Positions 1-8,109 of a stretch of DNA of 64,000 bases are shown here, one piece after another. A model generated the notes under the pieces. It made no database searches. It saw only the letters and a list, made by a program, of their open reading frames with translations, and was not told the DNA's origin. The stretch spans positions 62,001 to 126,000 of the forward strand of contig NZ_CP047117.1 of NCBI RefSeq assembly GCF_030440535.1, given 5' to 3'. The first letter of the stretch is position 1; each line of letters starts with the position of its first letter. A program made the translations under genes and the position numbers. Source of the stretch: Corynebacterium capitovis DSM 44611 (GTDB taxonomy: Bacteria; Actinomycetota; Actinomycetes; Mycobacteriales; Mycobacteriaceae).

Positions 1-2
1 AA

Positions 3-776
3 AGCGTCGAAGGCGTCAAGCACGCACAGCTCATCGCCGCGACCGAGGACGGCAAGTACGCCCAGCTGCTCATCACGCCCGAGTACGCCGCCACCGACGA
101 ACGCACCAGCGGCACCCTGCAGTCCCTTCGCGACGGCGGTTACGAAGTCACCGGTGTCACCCCGATTTACGACGACATCTCCAACCGACTCTCCGACGTG
201 TTGATCCCCTACATCGCGATCGTCGTCCTGCTGGCGTTCGTCCTGCTCATGGTTGTGTTCCGTTCGATCTGGGTGCCGCTGATTGCCGCCCTGGGTTTCG
301 CGCTCTCGGTTGCCGCGACGTTCGGCGTGACCGTCGGAATCTGGCAGGAGGGCTGGCTGGGCATTAACAATGACCCGCAGCCGCTGTTGTCCTTCCTGCC
401 GATCATGCTTATCGGCATTGTGTTTGGCCTCGCGATGGACTACCAGGTCTTCCTCGTCACGCGCATGCGCGAGGGCTACGTTCACGGCAAGACGGCCGGC
501 AACGCCGTCTCCAACGGCTTCAAGCACGGCGCACGCGTCGTCACCGCTGCGGCACTCATTATGATCTCTGTCTTCGCCGCGTTCATGCTCATGGACGAGC
601 CATTCATCAAGGTCATGGGCTCGGCGCTTGCCATGGCAGTTCTTTTCGACGCCTTCCTCGTGCGCATGACCATCGTCCCCGCCACCCTCTTCCTCCTCGG
701 CGACCGGGCTTGGACGCTGCCCCGGTGGCTTGACAAAATCCTGCCTCGCGTGGACGTTGAGGGCGAGTCTCTTTGA
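3..776 (+). CDS. MMPL family (RND-type) membrane transporter, C-terminal part
   Basis: The gene enters from the left edge, so only the last 257 codons are visible and the true start lies outside. The segment has a soluble stretch (about residues 1-60), then a cluster of hydrophobic helices with the MMPL signature around GIVFGLAMDYQVFLVTRMRE, followed by paired helices and a short cytoplasmic tail ending DVEGESL. It closely resembles the end of the complete MMPL protein at 27041-29407. MMPL proteins in mycolate-containing bacteria export lipids or drugs using the proton gradient; the substrate here is unknown. The stop codon overlaps the ATG of a TetR regulator (TGATG), so the two are probably co-transcribed and the regulator probably controls this pump. 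Confidence 0.9.
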   Translation, partial: SVEGVKHAQLIAATEDGKYAQLLITPEYAATDERTSGTLQSLRDGGYEVTGVTPIYDDISNRLSDVLIPYIAIVVLLAFVLLMVVFRSIWVPLIAALGFALSVAATFGVTVGIWQEGWLGINNDPQPLLSFLPIMLIGIVFGLAMDYQVFLVTRMREGYVHGKTAGNAVSNGFKHGARVVTAAALIMISVFAAFMLMDEPFIKVMGSALAMAVLFDAFLVRMTIVPATLFLLGDRAWTLPRWLDKILPRVDVEGESL

Positions 777-1339
777 TGGGTCGCGAGCGGAAGAAGGAAA
801 ACACCAGGCGAGCTCTTGCGCAGGCCGCGGCTGAGCTGCTTTTGGCCGAGGGCCAGGAGGGGATGACCGTCGCTGCGATCGCAAAGCGCGCAGGCGTGTC
901 CCCCCGAACGTTTCACAACTACTTTCCGCGCCGCGAAGACTCGCTGCTCTATCTTCTCGAGCGCTACGTCGCCGAATTCACCGCCAAGGTGCGCCAGGCT
1001 CCGCCTGAAGAACAACCCGTGGATACCTTGCACCGCTTGATGGCCGATTTCATCCAGAATCCCGAGTTCATGGTGAACCTGATGACCATCTGCGATCACT
1101 TGAGCTGCGTGCTCAGCCCCCGAGACCGCAGCCGCGTTCGCCACCTACATGAACCACTCATCGAGGCGCTGCAGTCCGATAACCTCTCGCGCGAGGGCGC
1201 GACATTGCTCCTGTTTTCCGCTCTTACCGCGGCGAGCATCGCCGTGGAGTCGCATCAAAACCTGGACGAGGGCTTCGCTCTGCTGCGCAACGGGTTTTCC
1301 GGCGAGGTTGGAGGTGTCTGTGGTTCCCGGCTGGTGTAA
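776..1339 (+). CDS. TetR/AcrR family transcriptional regulator
   Basis: A 187-aa protein with a typical N-terminal TetR helix-turn-helix (about residues 28-60, containing TVAAIAKRAGVSPRTFHNYF) and a variable C-terminal ligand-binding half. The ATG at 776 overlaps the TGA of the upstream MMPL gene by one base; a TTG one codon earlier (773) is also possible. Coupling to the transporter suggests local repression of that pump, which is inference. The last 85 bases overlap the end of the convergent HNH-protein gene. Confidence 0.88.
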   Translation: MGRERKKENTRRALAQAAAELLLAEGQEGMTVAAIAKRAGVSPRTFHNYFPRREDSLLYLLERYVAEFTAKVRQAPPEEQPVDTLHRLMADFIQNPEFMVNLMTICDHLSCVLSPRDRSRVRHLHEPLIEALQSDNLSREGATLLLFSALTAASIAVESHQNLDEGFALLRNGFSGEVGGVCGSRLV

Positions 1340-2652
1340 TCGAAAGCCAGACCATATTCCTGCTCGAGGCTGGCAAGTGCCGCCGAGAGGGTAGCGGGGT
1401 CGGTCGTTTCGTATTTGTCGCAGGCCGCATGGCAGGCGGCGTAAAAGCGCGCCGCGTTGTCGCGGTTCGCGCGGACCTGAGCGAGACTGGACTGCCAGTG
1501 CGGACCGACTGGGGTGACCTGGCCATGTAGGGGCCCGTCTGGGCGGGACAGTAAGTATGTGCCGTCCGGGAATAGCCAGACGATGTCGCCTGTGACGGGG
1601 TCCGGGATGTAGAAAGCGCGGCGGTCCGTCTTGACGTTGTGATGGCGCTGGCATAGCGAATACAAGTTTGCCGGGGTGGTTTCGCCGCCCTCCTCGAACG
1701 GAATGCGATGATCCAGCTGGCAGTCCTCCGCGAGGCGCCCGCAGCCGGGAAAGACGCATGTGCCGTCGCGTGCGCAGGCGACGTCGCGCATTTCGCGCGT
1801 CGGCGTGTAGGAGGGGGTGTGCTGGTCTGGGTCGAGGGGGCGTTGCGTGGTTTCCCCTGCGTCGACCGTGTCGGTGGCGGGCGCGTTCGTCCAGCCCGAG
1901 CCGGGGATAAAAACGGGGTCGCCTGGGCGGCGGCCGTACGGGGCGTAGACCGTGATGACTGTCCGGCCCGGGCGCTGGGCGGTTCCGGAGAGGAGGCGCA
2001 CCGCCGCCTCGGCCTCGGATACCTGGCACTGGCGGGCGGTCGCGGCGACGGTGTCTCGGATGGCCGCCATCGAGGCGGCGTCGGTCACGAGCTCGACGCC
2101 CTTGCGGTCGACGCCGCCGTCGTTGACGTCGAAGAAGGTCGCCGAATCCTGCGACGGGTCTGTTGAATTCCGCTTTGATCGTTTCTTAGGGTCGTAGGCA
2201 ACGCCGGGATCTCTCGCCGCGACGTGCTGGCGGAGCCGGCGGGTAATCTGCCTGGCGGAGGGCAGCTCCTGGGCGGGCCGGGAGGGTGTGAAGAGTGCGG
2301 CAAGTAGGTCGTCGGCACCCGCGAGGATGTCCTCGGCCGAGTCGGGGGGAATGATGGCCAGCGCTGCGTCGATTGCGGCAAGGCGATCGACGCACAGCAA
2401 GTGAGTTCGCGCCTGCATGTGCCTCAGGCGGGGCAGGTCCCGCAACCGGGCGTAACCCAGGATTGCGCGTTCGATATAGTGTTTGGTTGACCCCGTCGCC
2501 TGGCAGAGGTGGGTGACGGCTACCTCGAAATCGGTGAGGTCGTAGTCATCCTGCGCGAAGCGTGAGTAAAGCGCGTATTCTCCCCGTCTGATTAGTAGAG
2601 TTGCTGCACAACGGCCGTCTCCCTGGCGCTGTGTAGCGAAGTACGGATCCAT
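1255..2652 (-). CDS. DUF222 / HNH endonuclease domain protein
   Basis: A 465-aa protein with the actinobacterial arrangement of an N-terminal DUF222 helical region and a C-terminal HNH nuclease domain. The HNH part shows C-x5-C-x2-C spacing in ACARDGTCVFPGCGR, then the LDH motif, an asparagine in TTPANL and the RHH motif, consistent with a zinc-supported beta-beta-alpha metal nuclease. The ATG at 2652 has a strong GGGGGAG ribosome site. Such genes are numerous in actinobacteria and their role is not settled. The C-terminal tail is Pro/Ser/Arg rich and overlaps the convergent tetR gene. Confidence 0.85.
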   Translation of the reverse strand: MDPYFATQRQGDGRCAATLLIRRGEYALYSRFAQDDYDLTDFEVAVTHLCQATGSTKHYIERAILGYARLRDLPRLRHMQARTHLLCVDRLAAIDAALAIIPPDSAEDILAGADDLLAALFTPSRPAQELPSARQITRRLRQHVAARDPGVAYDPKKRSKRNSTDPSQDSATFFDVNDGGVDRKGVELVTDAASMAAIRDTVAATARQCQVSEAEAAVRLLSGTAQRPGRTVITVYAPYGRRPGDPVFIPGSGWTNAPATDTVDAGETTQRPLDPDQHTPSYTPTREMRDVACARDGTCVFPGCGRLAEDCQLDHRIPFEEGGETTPANLYSLCQRHHNVKTDRRAFYIPDPVTGDIVWLFPDGTYLLSRPDGPLHGQVTPVGPHWQSSLAQVRANRDNAARFYAACHAACDKYETTDPATLSAALASLEQEYGLAFDYTSREPQTPPTSPENPLRSRAKPSSRF

Positions 2653-2763
2653 GGATCTCCCCCAAGAATGTCGTGACCCCTCCTGACATCACCCATACTA
2701 ATCGAACACACGAGCGTCCGTCAAGGACAATTCGAAAATTATTTCTAGGGAGCGGCGATAGGC

Positions 2764-2855
2764 GAGTGCTTGTCGAGGCCGGGGGCCCGGCGACGAGCAA
2801 ATCGGGGGGAACGTCGCGGGTGACTACGGTGCCGGAGGCGATGACGCCGAACTCG
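2764..2855 (-). pseudogene. remnant of a hexapeptide-repeat sugar O-acetyltransferase
   Basis: The minus strand encodes GVIASGTVVTRDVPPDLLVAGPPA, with residues matching the last coil and C-terminus of maltose/galactoside O-acetyltransferases (left-handed beta helix, usually ending GSVVTRDVPPNxLVAGNPA). No intact upstream acyltransferase reading frame exists between the HNH gene and the small membrane protein, so this looks like a decayed gene end. The resemblance is short and the call is moderate. Confidence 0.45.
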
Positions 2856-2948
2856 AGGTGCAGATTTCGGGGGCATGACCGCCCGGGAATAGCGACCGGG
2901 AACGGTGTTCGACAGGTTGCTGAACTCCCGGGTGGCACGGCTGCAGGC

Positions 2949-3077
2949 TCACCTTTCGACCGAGAACAGGGCCAGAAGCGAAGCGGCCAGCGCCACGACG
3001 GGCCCCAGCCAGCGACCCTCGGAAAGGACGAACGCTACGGCGACCACGAGCGCGATGGTCAGAATGTTTCGGCTCAT
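2949..3077 (-). CDS. small single- or two-helix membrane protein (42 aa)
   Basis: A 42-codon reading frame starts at ATG 3077 and stops at TGA 2949. The product has two hydrophobic stretches (about residues 4-18 and 24-38) separated by SEGRWLG and ends VER. It begins MSRN, typical of a small inner-membrane protein. It is divergent from the SDR gene at 3103, with only 25 bases between the starts. I do not recognise a family; the composition and start codon support coding. Confidence 0.5.
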   Translation of the reverse strand: MSRNILTIALVVAVAFVLSEGRWLGPVVALAASLLALFSVER

Positions 3078-3088
3078 AGCTTAGACCC

Positions 3089-3094
3089 TACACT
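3089..3094 (+). promoter_or_regulatory. -10 element TACACT of a probable leaderless transcript
   Basis: TACACT lies 8 bases upstream of the ATG at 3103, the spacing expected if transcription starts at the first base of the SDR gene. No Shine-Dalgarno sequence is present. Confidence 0.5.
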
Positions 3095-3102
3095 CGGGTG
3101 AT

Positions 3103-3807
3103 ATGGAGAAGATTGCGGTTGTGACAGGCGGCTCAGCGGGAATCGGGGAGGCCGCGGCCCGGGCGCTAGCGGGTGATGGCTGGACTGTCTACGTGGCGGC
3201 CCGGCGCGTCGAGCGTTGTGAAGCGGTTGCGCGCGAGATCGGAGGTGTTGCGGTTGAGTTGGATGTGACGGACCAGGGAAGCGTCGACGATCTAGCTCAG
3301 CGCCTCGAGCGCGTTGACTTGCTGGTCAACAACGCGGGAGGGGCGAGGGGCCTCGATTACCTGCGCGACGCCAAGGAGGATGACTGGCGCTGGATGTACG
3401 AGACGAACGTCTACGGCACCGTGCGCGTGACCAAGGCCCTGTACCCGCAGCTCAAAGCGGCGCAAGGGCTGGTGGTAAACATTGGCTCGGTGGCAGGGAC
3501 AGATGCCTACAAGGGTGGGTCCGGGTACAACGCCGCGAAGTTCGGGCTGCGGGGGCTGACGCGGGCACTGCGTCGCGAAGAGGCGGAGAACTCGATCCGC
3601 GTCACCGAGATCGACCCCGGGCGCGTGCAGACCGACTTCTCGCTGAACCGCTTGGGTGACAAGGAGAAAGCGGCGGCCGTTTACGAGGGTAAACTGAACC
3701 TGAGCGCCGCCGACATCGCCGAGGCCATCCGCTGGGTGGCCAGCCTGCCGCCGCACGTCAACGTCGATACCCTGAGCATCATGCCCACCGACCAAGCCGA
3801 GCGCTAA
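3103..3807 (+). CDS. SDR family NAD(P)-dependent oxidoreductase (YdfG-like)
   Basis: A 234-aa short-chain dehydrogenase. The cofactor motif TGGSAGIG (residues 8-15), the NNAG motif (about 76-79), a catalytic serine in NIGSVAG and the YNAAK catalytic pair (about 146-150) are all present. The size and end (NVDTLSIMPTDQ) match the 3-hydroxy acid/serine dehydrogenase group represented by YdfG, which oxidises small 3-hydroxy acids; the substrate here is not known. It is followed closely by the S4 and VOC genes. Confidence 0.88.
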   Translation: MEKIAVVTGGSAGIGEAAARALAGDGWTVYVAARRVERCEAVAREIGGVAVELDVTDQGSVDDLAQRLERVDLLVNNAGGARGLDYLRDAKEDDWRWMYETNVYGTVRVTKALYPQLKAAQGLVVNIGSVAGTDAYKGGSGYNAAKFGLRGLTRALRREEAENSIRVTEIDPGRVQTDFSLNRLGDKEKAAAVYEGKLNLSAADIAEAIRWVASLPPHVNVDTLSIMPTDQAER

Positions 3808-3818
3808 GCTTGGCGCCC

Positions 3819-4028
3819 ATGGATGTCGAGATCACAGGCGAGTCGATCAGACTCGGGCAGTTCCTTAAACTGTCCGGCCTAGCCGAGTCCGGTGGCCAAG
3901 CCAAAGAGCTCATCGCCGAGGGCGAGGTCACAGTCAACGGTCGCGCGGCGGAGTCGCGGGGCCAATCGCTTGCCGACGGCGACGTGGTCGCCGCCCTGGG
4001 CACCACCGCAACCGTGAGGGGAACGTAA
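3819..4028 (+). CDS. RNA-binding S4 domain protein (YbcJ-like)
   Basis: A 69-aa protein consisting almost only of an S4 RNA-binding fold: the IRLGQFLKLSGLAESGGQAKELI core and the EGEVTVNGR turn that contacts RNA. I chose the ATG at 3819; a TTG at 3810 would add three residues. It lies 11 bases after the SDR gene and its TAA abuts the next ATG, so the three genes probably form one unit. The target RNA is unknown. Confidence 0.8.
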   Translation: MDVEITGESIRLGQFLKLSGLAESGGQAKELIAEGEVTVNGRAAESRGQSLADGDVVAALGTTATVRGT

Positions 4029-4763
4029 ATGCCAGCATTCGAAGCCGTGGAAGGCATGCCCTACTGGCAGGACCTGGCCACGACCGACACCGCGAAGTCC
4101 GCCTACTTCTACGCCACGCTGCTGGGCTGGAAGGTAGAGGATCTGTTTGCTCGCAAGGACGGGTTGCCCGTGGCCGGTTTCGTGCCACAGGACGACGACG
4201 TGTGGGTGACGTACTTCCTGCTCAGGGGCGCGGGGGACATCGAGAAGCTGGGCGGAAAAGTGCTTGCTGAAACTGACGTCGCGCTCGGCCGGATGACGCT
4301 GTGCGCGGACCCCGCGGGGGCGATGTTCGGCCTCATCGACCCGGCGGGTGAGGAGCGGTTCGTCGCCGCTGGCGAGCCCGGCACCCCGGTGTGGCGCGAG
4401 TACGTCGCCGGGTACAAGGGCCGCGAGTGCATCGACTTCTATGCCGAGCTGTTCGACTGGGAGGTGCGGGAAGAAGACGGCTATTACCTCGCTCTTCACG
4501 ACGGCGCGCCCTTCCTGGGCATGCGCGTCGAGGAGGACATGGAGATGACCGGGTTCTGGGAGACATATTTTGGCGTCGCCGACGTGCAGGACGCCGCGCG
4601 CCGGGCGCCCGAGCTGGGCGGCGAGGTCCTGCTGGGGCCGGAACTGTCGCCCTTCGGCCCCCTCGCCGTGGTGGCCGACGCAAACGGGGCGACCGTTACC
4701 CTGTGCGAGATCGATGCGCCAGTGGAAGAAGGGGACGAGGCGGAATCGCTGTTTGACCTCTAG
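4029..4763 (+). CDS. VOC family protein with two glyoxalase-like domains
   Basis: A 244-aa protein with two tandem vicinal-oxygen-chelate modules, about residues 1-115 and 122-235. Each has the beta-alpha-beta-beta-beta layout, with FYATLLGWKVED and FYAELFDWEVRE as matching first helices and ADPAGAMFGLIDP / ADANGATVTLCEI as matching last strands. It resembles the mycobacterial CFP30B-type antigen. Metal ligands are not clear, so a specific enzymatic role cannot be claimed. Its ATG directly follows the stop of the S4 gene. Confidence 0.82.
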   Translation: MPAFEAVEGMPYWQDLATTDTAKSAYFYATLLGWKVEDLFARKDGLPVAGFVPQDDDVWVTYFLLRGAGDIEKLGGKVLAETDVALGRMTLCADPAGAMFGLIDPAGEERFVAAGEPGTPVWREYVAGYKGRECIDFYAELFDWEVREEDGYYLALHDGAPFLGMRVEEDMEMTGFWETYFGVADVQDAARRAPELGGEVLLGPELSPFGPLAVVADANGATVTLCEIDAPVEEGDEAESLFDL

Positions 4764-4777
4764 CGCATAATAGGGGG

Positions 4778-5545
4778 GTGAAAAATCTTGTGTGGGGTGT
4801 TGTGGCCACCGTGCTGGCCAGCGCCCCCACGGCCCACGCGTATCAGGTGGGTCGTGAATACGACGGAGCTTATGACTCCGAGCGGACCGCGCTCGCGGTG
4901 TACCATCCGGACGGAACCTGGACGGGCTCCAGCGCCGCCAAGGAGGAGCGAGCCGCCCTGTCCCTGGCCAAGCTTTATCTCGGCTACTACGTGTTGAACC
5001 ACGGGACCGACGAGGAAAAGAACCTGGTGGAGTACATGATCACGTACTCCGACGACGGATATGCTGAGATCCTCGACGAAACGTACCCCGAGGCAATCGA
5101 CAGCGTCGCCGCCGACTTTGACCTGGAGGATACGTACCGTAACGAGTCCTGGGGGCGGAGTGTGACCTCGGCGTATGACGTGGCCAAGTTCGTCGCGAGC
5201 ATCCTGAGCGATTCCTCTGCCCGGCCACTTATCGACGGGATGCGCAACCAGTCCGAGACGGCCAGCGACGGGTTCCACCAAGTCTTTGGCACGGCCCTGC
5301 TGAAAAACGCAGAGGGGACCAAAACGGGCTGGTCCAATGACGAAGAGTCCGAGACCGGGAGCGTGTCCTTCGGGTCGAGCGGCATGGAGACGTGGGTCGC
5401 GGCGGCCCTGACCAACGGCGACGCCGCCGCGAATACCGCGGACGCACTGCGGGGCATCGACGAGGCCGCCGAGTTCAACCCGTGGAAACCGGGCGACCGG
5501 CTCGCCGTCAGCCTCTCGACCAAAGAAATTCTGCGACGTCTGTGA
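4778..5545 (+). CDS. secreted serine hydrolase-like protein (beta-lactamase/PBP fold)
   Basis: A 255-aa exported protein with a signal peptide ending near AHA-21. The three motifs of penicillin-interacting serine enzymes can be placed: SLAK at 62-65 (SxxK nucleophile), YSDD at 90-93 at the SxN position, and KTGW at 182-185. The C-terminal strand VAAALTNGD also fits. The family usually has SDN rather than SDD, so activity is uncertain. The GTG start at 4778 follows a G-rich tract. Related corynebacterial proteins are generally annotated as hypothetical. It could act on peptidoglycan or be a non-catalytic relative. Confidence 0.6.
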   Translation: MKNLVWGVVATVLASAPTAHAYQVGREYDGAYDSERTALAVYHPDGTWTGSSAAKEERAALSLAKLYLGYYVLNHGTDEEKNLVEYMITYSDDGYAEILDETYPEAIDSVAADFDLEDTYRNESWGRSVTSAYDVAKFVASILSDSSARPLIDGMRNQSETASDGFHQVFGTALLKNAEGTKTGWSNDEESETGSVSFGSSGMETWVAAALTNGDAAANTADALRGIDEAAEFNPWKPGDRLAVSLSTKEILRRL

Positions 5546-6179
5546 CGCGGCGCCGCGCCTGCGCGGGCGTGGAGACCCCGCCGCGGGTGAAGTAGTCCTC
5601 CTCGGTTTGTACGAAGATATCTCTGGGATACGTGCCGGTGGGCGGGAACGTCAGCACGCAGGTCTCGGCCGGGAACGCGGGAGCGCAGCGGTAGAACCAG
5701 GCGGTCGTGTACCCGGTTTGGCGGGCGGCCTGGGCGGTGGGGGCGTCGAGAAGAGTGGTGCCCGAAAGCTCCGCCACCGCGGCGACCTCCGGGTACCAGG
5801 CGTACTCGCGCGTCTTGGGTCCGAGCCCGGGGGCGAGGGCGACGGCGAACTTTCCGGTCGGGCGGGAGGGGACGAACAGCGTGCCCAGCTCGGTGGCCTC
5901 GACGGTCACGCCCGCGGTGAAGGCGACGCCGGGCATGGTGTGGTCCACCGCCGTGCCGAGCATGAGCAGCGCCGCGTGCGTGAGGCGGTCGGGAAGCAGC
6001 GCGCCGAAGGTGTCCGGGTCCGTCTCGGGGTAGGTCGCGCGGATGTAGGAGTCGATCTGCTCGAGTTGCAGCTCCTCCGGCAGCGTGCGAGCGACCCCGC
6101 CGACGTTGAAATCCGGGTCACCCTGCACGTTTTCCGGGTAGGCCCCGTCGCTGGGGCCGGGCTGGAGGGGAGGCCTCAC
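5508..6179 (-). CDS. conserved hypothetical protein, translationally coupled to pepO
   Basis: A 223-aa soluble protein with no motif I recognise with confidence. The middle (FVPSRPTGKFAVALAPGLG, then a predicted helix containing YPEVAAVAELSG) looks like an alpha/beta fold, and the end has two cysteines (RCAPAFPAETC) and an Arg-rich helix. The GTG start overlaps the TGA of pepO (GTGA), so it is made with the M13 peptidase. Its last 38 bases overlap the convergent secreted-hydrolase gene. An alpha/beta-hydrolase relationship is possible but no GxSxG is present. Confidence 0.7.
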   Translation of the reverse strand: MRPPLQPGPSDGAYPENVQGDPDFNVGGVARTLPEELQLEQIDSYIRATYPETDPDTFGALLPDRLTHAALLMLGTAVDHTMPGVAFTAGVTVEATELGTLFVPSRPTGKFAVALAPGLGPKTREYAWYPEVAAVAELSGTTLLDAPTAQAARQTGYTTAWFYRCAPAFPAETCVLTFPPTGTYPRDIFVQTEEDYFTRGGVSTPAQARRRVTDVAEFLWSRG

Positions 6180-8068
6180 CAGATGGTCACCCGGTCAGCA
6201 GGGTCGAGCCACACCTTGGACCCCTTCTCGACGTCAAACGCCTCGTAGAACTCCGGCACGTTCGCGGCGATGACGTTGCAGCGGAATTCGCTGGGGGAGT
6301 GGGGGTCGATGGCGAGCAGCTGGTTCGCCATCTCAGGCCGGGCCTTGGAGCGCCAGACCCGCGCCCAGGCGAGGAAGAGGCGCTGGAAGCCCGTGTACTC
6401 CCCGTCGAGGTCGTCGAAGGGGAGCGCCGGGCCGTCGTTGAGGTTGTGTTCGCGCAGGTGGAGCTTGTAGGCCTCCACGGCGATGCCGAGGCCACCGAGG
6501 TCGCCGATGTTCTCACCGAGCGTGAACGCGCCGTTGACGCTGCCCTCCGCGCCCGCCGGAACGAGCCCGTCGAACTGCTCGACCAGCTTGGAGGTTAGCG
6601 CTTCGAAGCGCTCGCGGTCCTCGTCGGTCCACCACGAGTTAAGGTTGCCGTCGCCGTCGTAGCGCGAGCCCTGGTCGTCGAAACCGTGGCCAATTTCATG
6701 GCCAATGACGGCACCGATCGCGCCGAAGTTCTCGGCGGCATCTGCGTCCGGGTCGAAGAAGGGCGGCTGAAGGATGGCGGCGGGGAAAGTGATGTCGTTG
6801 ACCACCGGGTTGTAGAAAGCGTTGACCGTCTGCGGGGTGGTGACCCACTCGTCGCGGTCGGCGGGCGCACCGACCTTGGACAGCTGGTAGTCGTGGTCGA
6901 AGGCGGCGCCGCGGCGCACGTTGTCCAGCAGGTTCGCCCCAGACGGAGAGAACTCGAGACCTGTGAAGTCGCGCCAGCGGTCTGGGTAGCCGACCTTCGC
7001 GCGGAACCGCGCGAGTTTCCCGAGCGCCCGGCCACGGGTTTCCGCGCCCATCCACTCGAGCTCCTGGATCCGCTGGTGGTACGCCCGGATGAGGACGTCC
7101 ACCACGTCGTCGATCTGCTTTTTCGCCGACACCGGGAAGTGCTTCTCGACGTACAGGCGGCCGATTTCCTCGCCCACCATCGACTCCGCCAGCCCGACCG
7201 CGCGCTTCCAGCGGTCGCGCTGCTCGGTTGCACCGGACAGCTTCGTGCCGAAGAACTCGAAGTTCGTGGCGCTGATCTGCTCGGTCAACACACCGGCCCG
7301 GGACCGCAGAACGGCCCACACCCCCCACAGCTGCCAGTCCGCGAAGGTCTCGGCGCGCAGCATGCCAGCAAGATCCTGGGTAAAGGACGGCATCATGTCG
7401 ATGACGCGCCCGCCCGTAACTCCGGACCCCGCAAGCAGCGCCTGGATAATCGGGGGGAGGGAGGACACCTCCGTGGGGTTGTAGGTGGCCACGGCGTCGC
7501 GCGATGTCACCACGTCCCAGTGGCTGGCCGCCACCTGCGTCTCTAGGTTGACGATCCGCTGCGCCGCCACGCTCGGGGTCAGCCCCAGCAGGTACGCGGG
7601 CTCGATGAAACCCAGCATCTTTTCGACGTGGACCCTGTAGTCGGCCAGCGTTTGCGCGTGCTCGGGGGAGCGGTAATAGGCTTCGTCGGGAAGCCCGAGC
7701 CCGCTTTGAAACGCGTAGGGCACCACCGTCTCGCCCTGCGAGTCCTTCTCCACCCAGTACGACAGGGGGCCGTGGACGCCCTCGCGCTCGAGGACACCGA
7801 AGTTGTGGGCCAGCTCGCTGATAGTGCTCACGTTCAGCTTGTCTAGGTCCTGGTCGAGGGGCCGAGTACCAGCGGCGTTGATCGCGTCTGTGTCCATGAA
7901 TGACGTGTAGAGGTCACCGCCACGCCCCGCACCGGAGCTCAGGAGGGCGCGCACGTCGGCCTCCGCCTTGTCCCGCAGGGCGTAGAAGGCCCCGTCGATT
8001 CCACGGTCAGCCGGAATGACGTGTTCCGCAACCCAGCGGCCGTTGACTTCTTCAAACAGGTCGTTCAT
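6176..8068 (-). CDS. pepO: M13 family zinc metallopeptidase (neprilysin/PepO type)
   Basis: A 630-aa M13 peptidase. The N-terminal PF05649-type region runs to about residue 420 and the catalytic region carries HEIGHGFDDQG (HExxH zinc site), GENIGDLGG (ExxxD third ligand), and the NAFYNPVVNDITFPAAILQPPFF substrate-binding segment; the end (CNVIAANVPEFYEAFDV) is typical. No signal peptide is visible, so it is probably cytoplasmic as in other Actinobacteria. I prefer the ATG at 8068; an in-frame GTG at 8077 is possible. It is separated from emb by only a triplicated 11-base repeat that also supplies the AGAGG-like ribosome sites. Confidence 0.93.
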   Translation of the reverse strand: MNDLFEEVNGRWVAEHVIPADRGIDGAFYALRDKAEADVRALLSSGAGRGGDLYTSFMDTDAINAAGTRPLDQDLDKLNVSTISELAHNFGVLEREGVHGPLSYWVEKDSQGETVVPYAFQSGLGLPDEAYYRSPEHAQTLADYRVHVEKMLGFIEPAYLLGLTPSVAAQRIVNLETQVAASHWDVVTSRDAVATYNPTEVSSLPPIIQALLAGSGVTGGRVIDMMPSFTQDLAGMLRAETFADWQLWGVWAVLRSRAGVLTEQISATNFEFFGTKLSGATEQRDRWKRAVGLAESMVGEEIGRLYVEKHFPVSAKKQIDDVVDVLIRAYHQRIQELEWMGAETRGRALGKLARFRAKVGYPDRWRDFTGLEFSPSGANLLDNVRRGAAFDHDYQLSKVGAPADRDEWVTTPQTVNAFYNPVVNDITFPAAILQPPFFDPDADAAENFGAIGAVIGHEIGHGFDDQGSRYDGDGNLNSWWTDEDRERFEALTSKLVEQFDGLVPAGAEGSVNGAFTLGENIGDLGGLGIAVEAYKLHLREHNLNDGPALPFDDLDGEYTGFQRLFLAWARVWRSKARPEMANQLLAIDPHSPSEFRCNVIAANVPEFYEAFDVEKGSKVWLDPADRVTIW

Positions 8069-8076
8069 GCGCACCA

Positions 8077-8109
8077 CTCTAGTTATCCTCTAGTTATCCT
8101 CTAGTTATC
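8077..8109. repeat. 11-bp unit tandemly repeated three times at the emb/pepO junction
   Basis: The unit CTCTAGTTATC (plus strand) occurs at 8077-8087, 8088-8098 and 8099-8109 without mismatch. The array spans from the emb stop codon to the pepO start region. On the coding strand each copy holds an in-frame or out-of-frame TAG and an AGAG(G) ribosome-site-like sequence. Confidence 0.9.

Noticed and set aside
6686..7546. 286-codon open frame opposite pepO
   Set aside because: Antisense frame created by codon bias; no recognisable protein.
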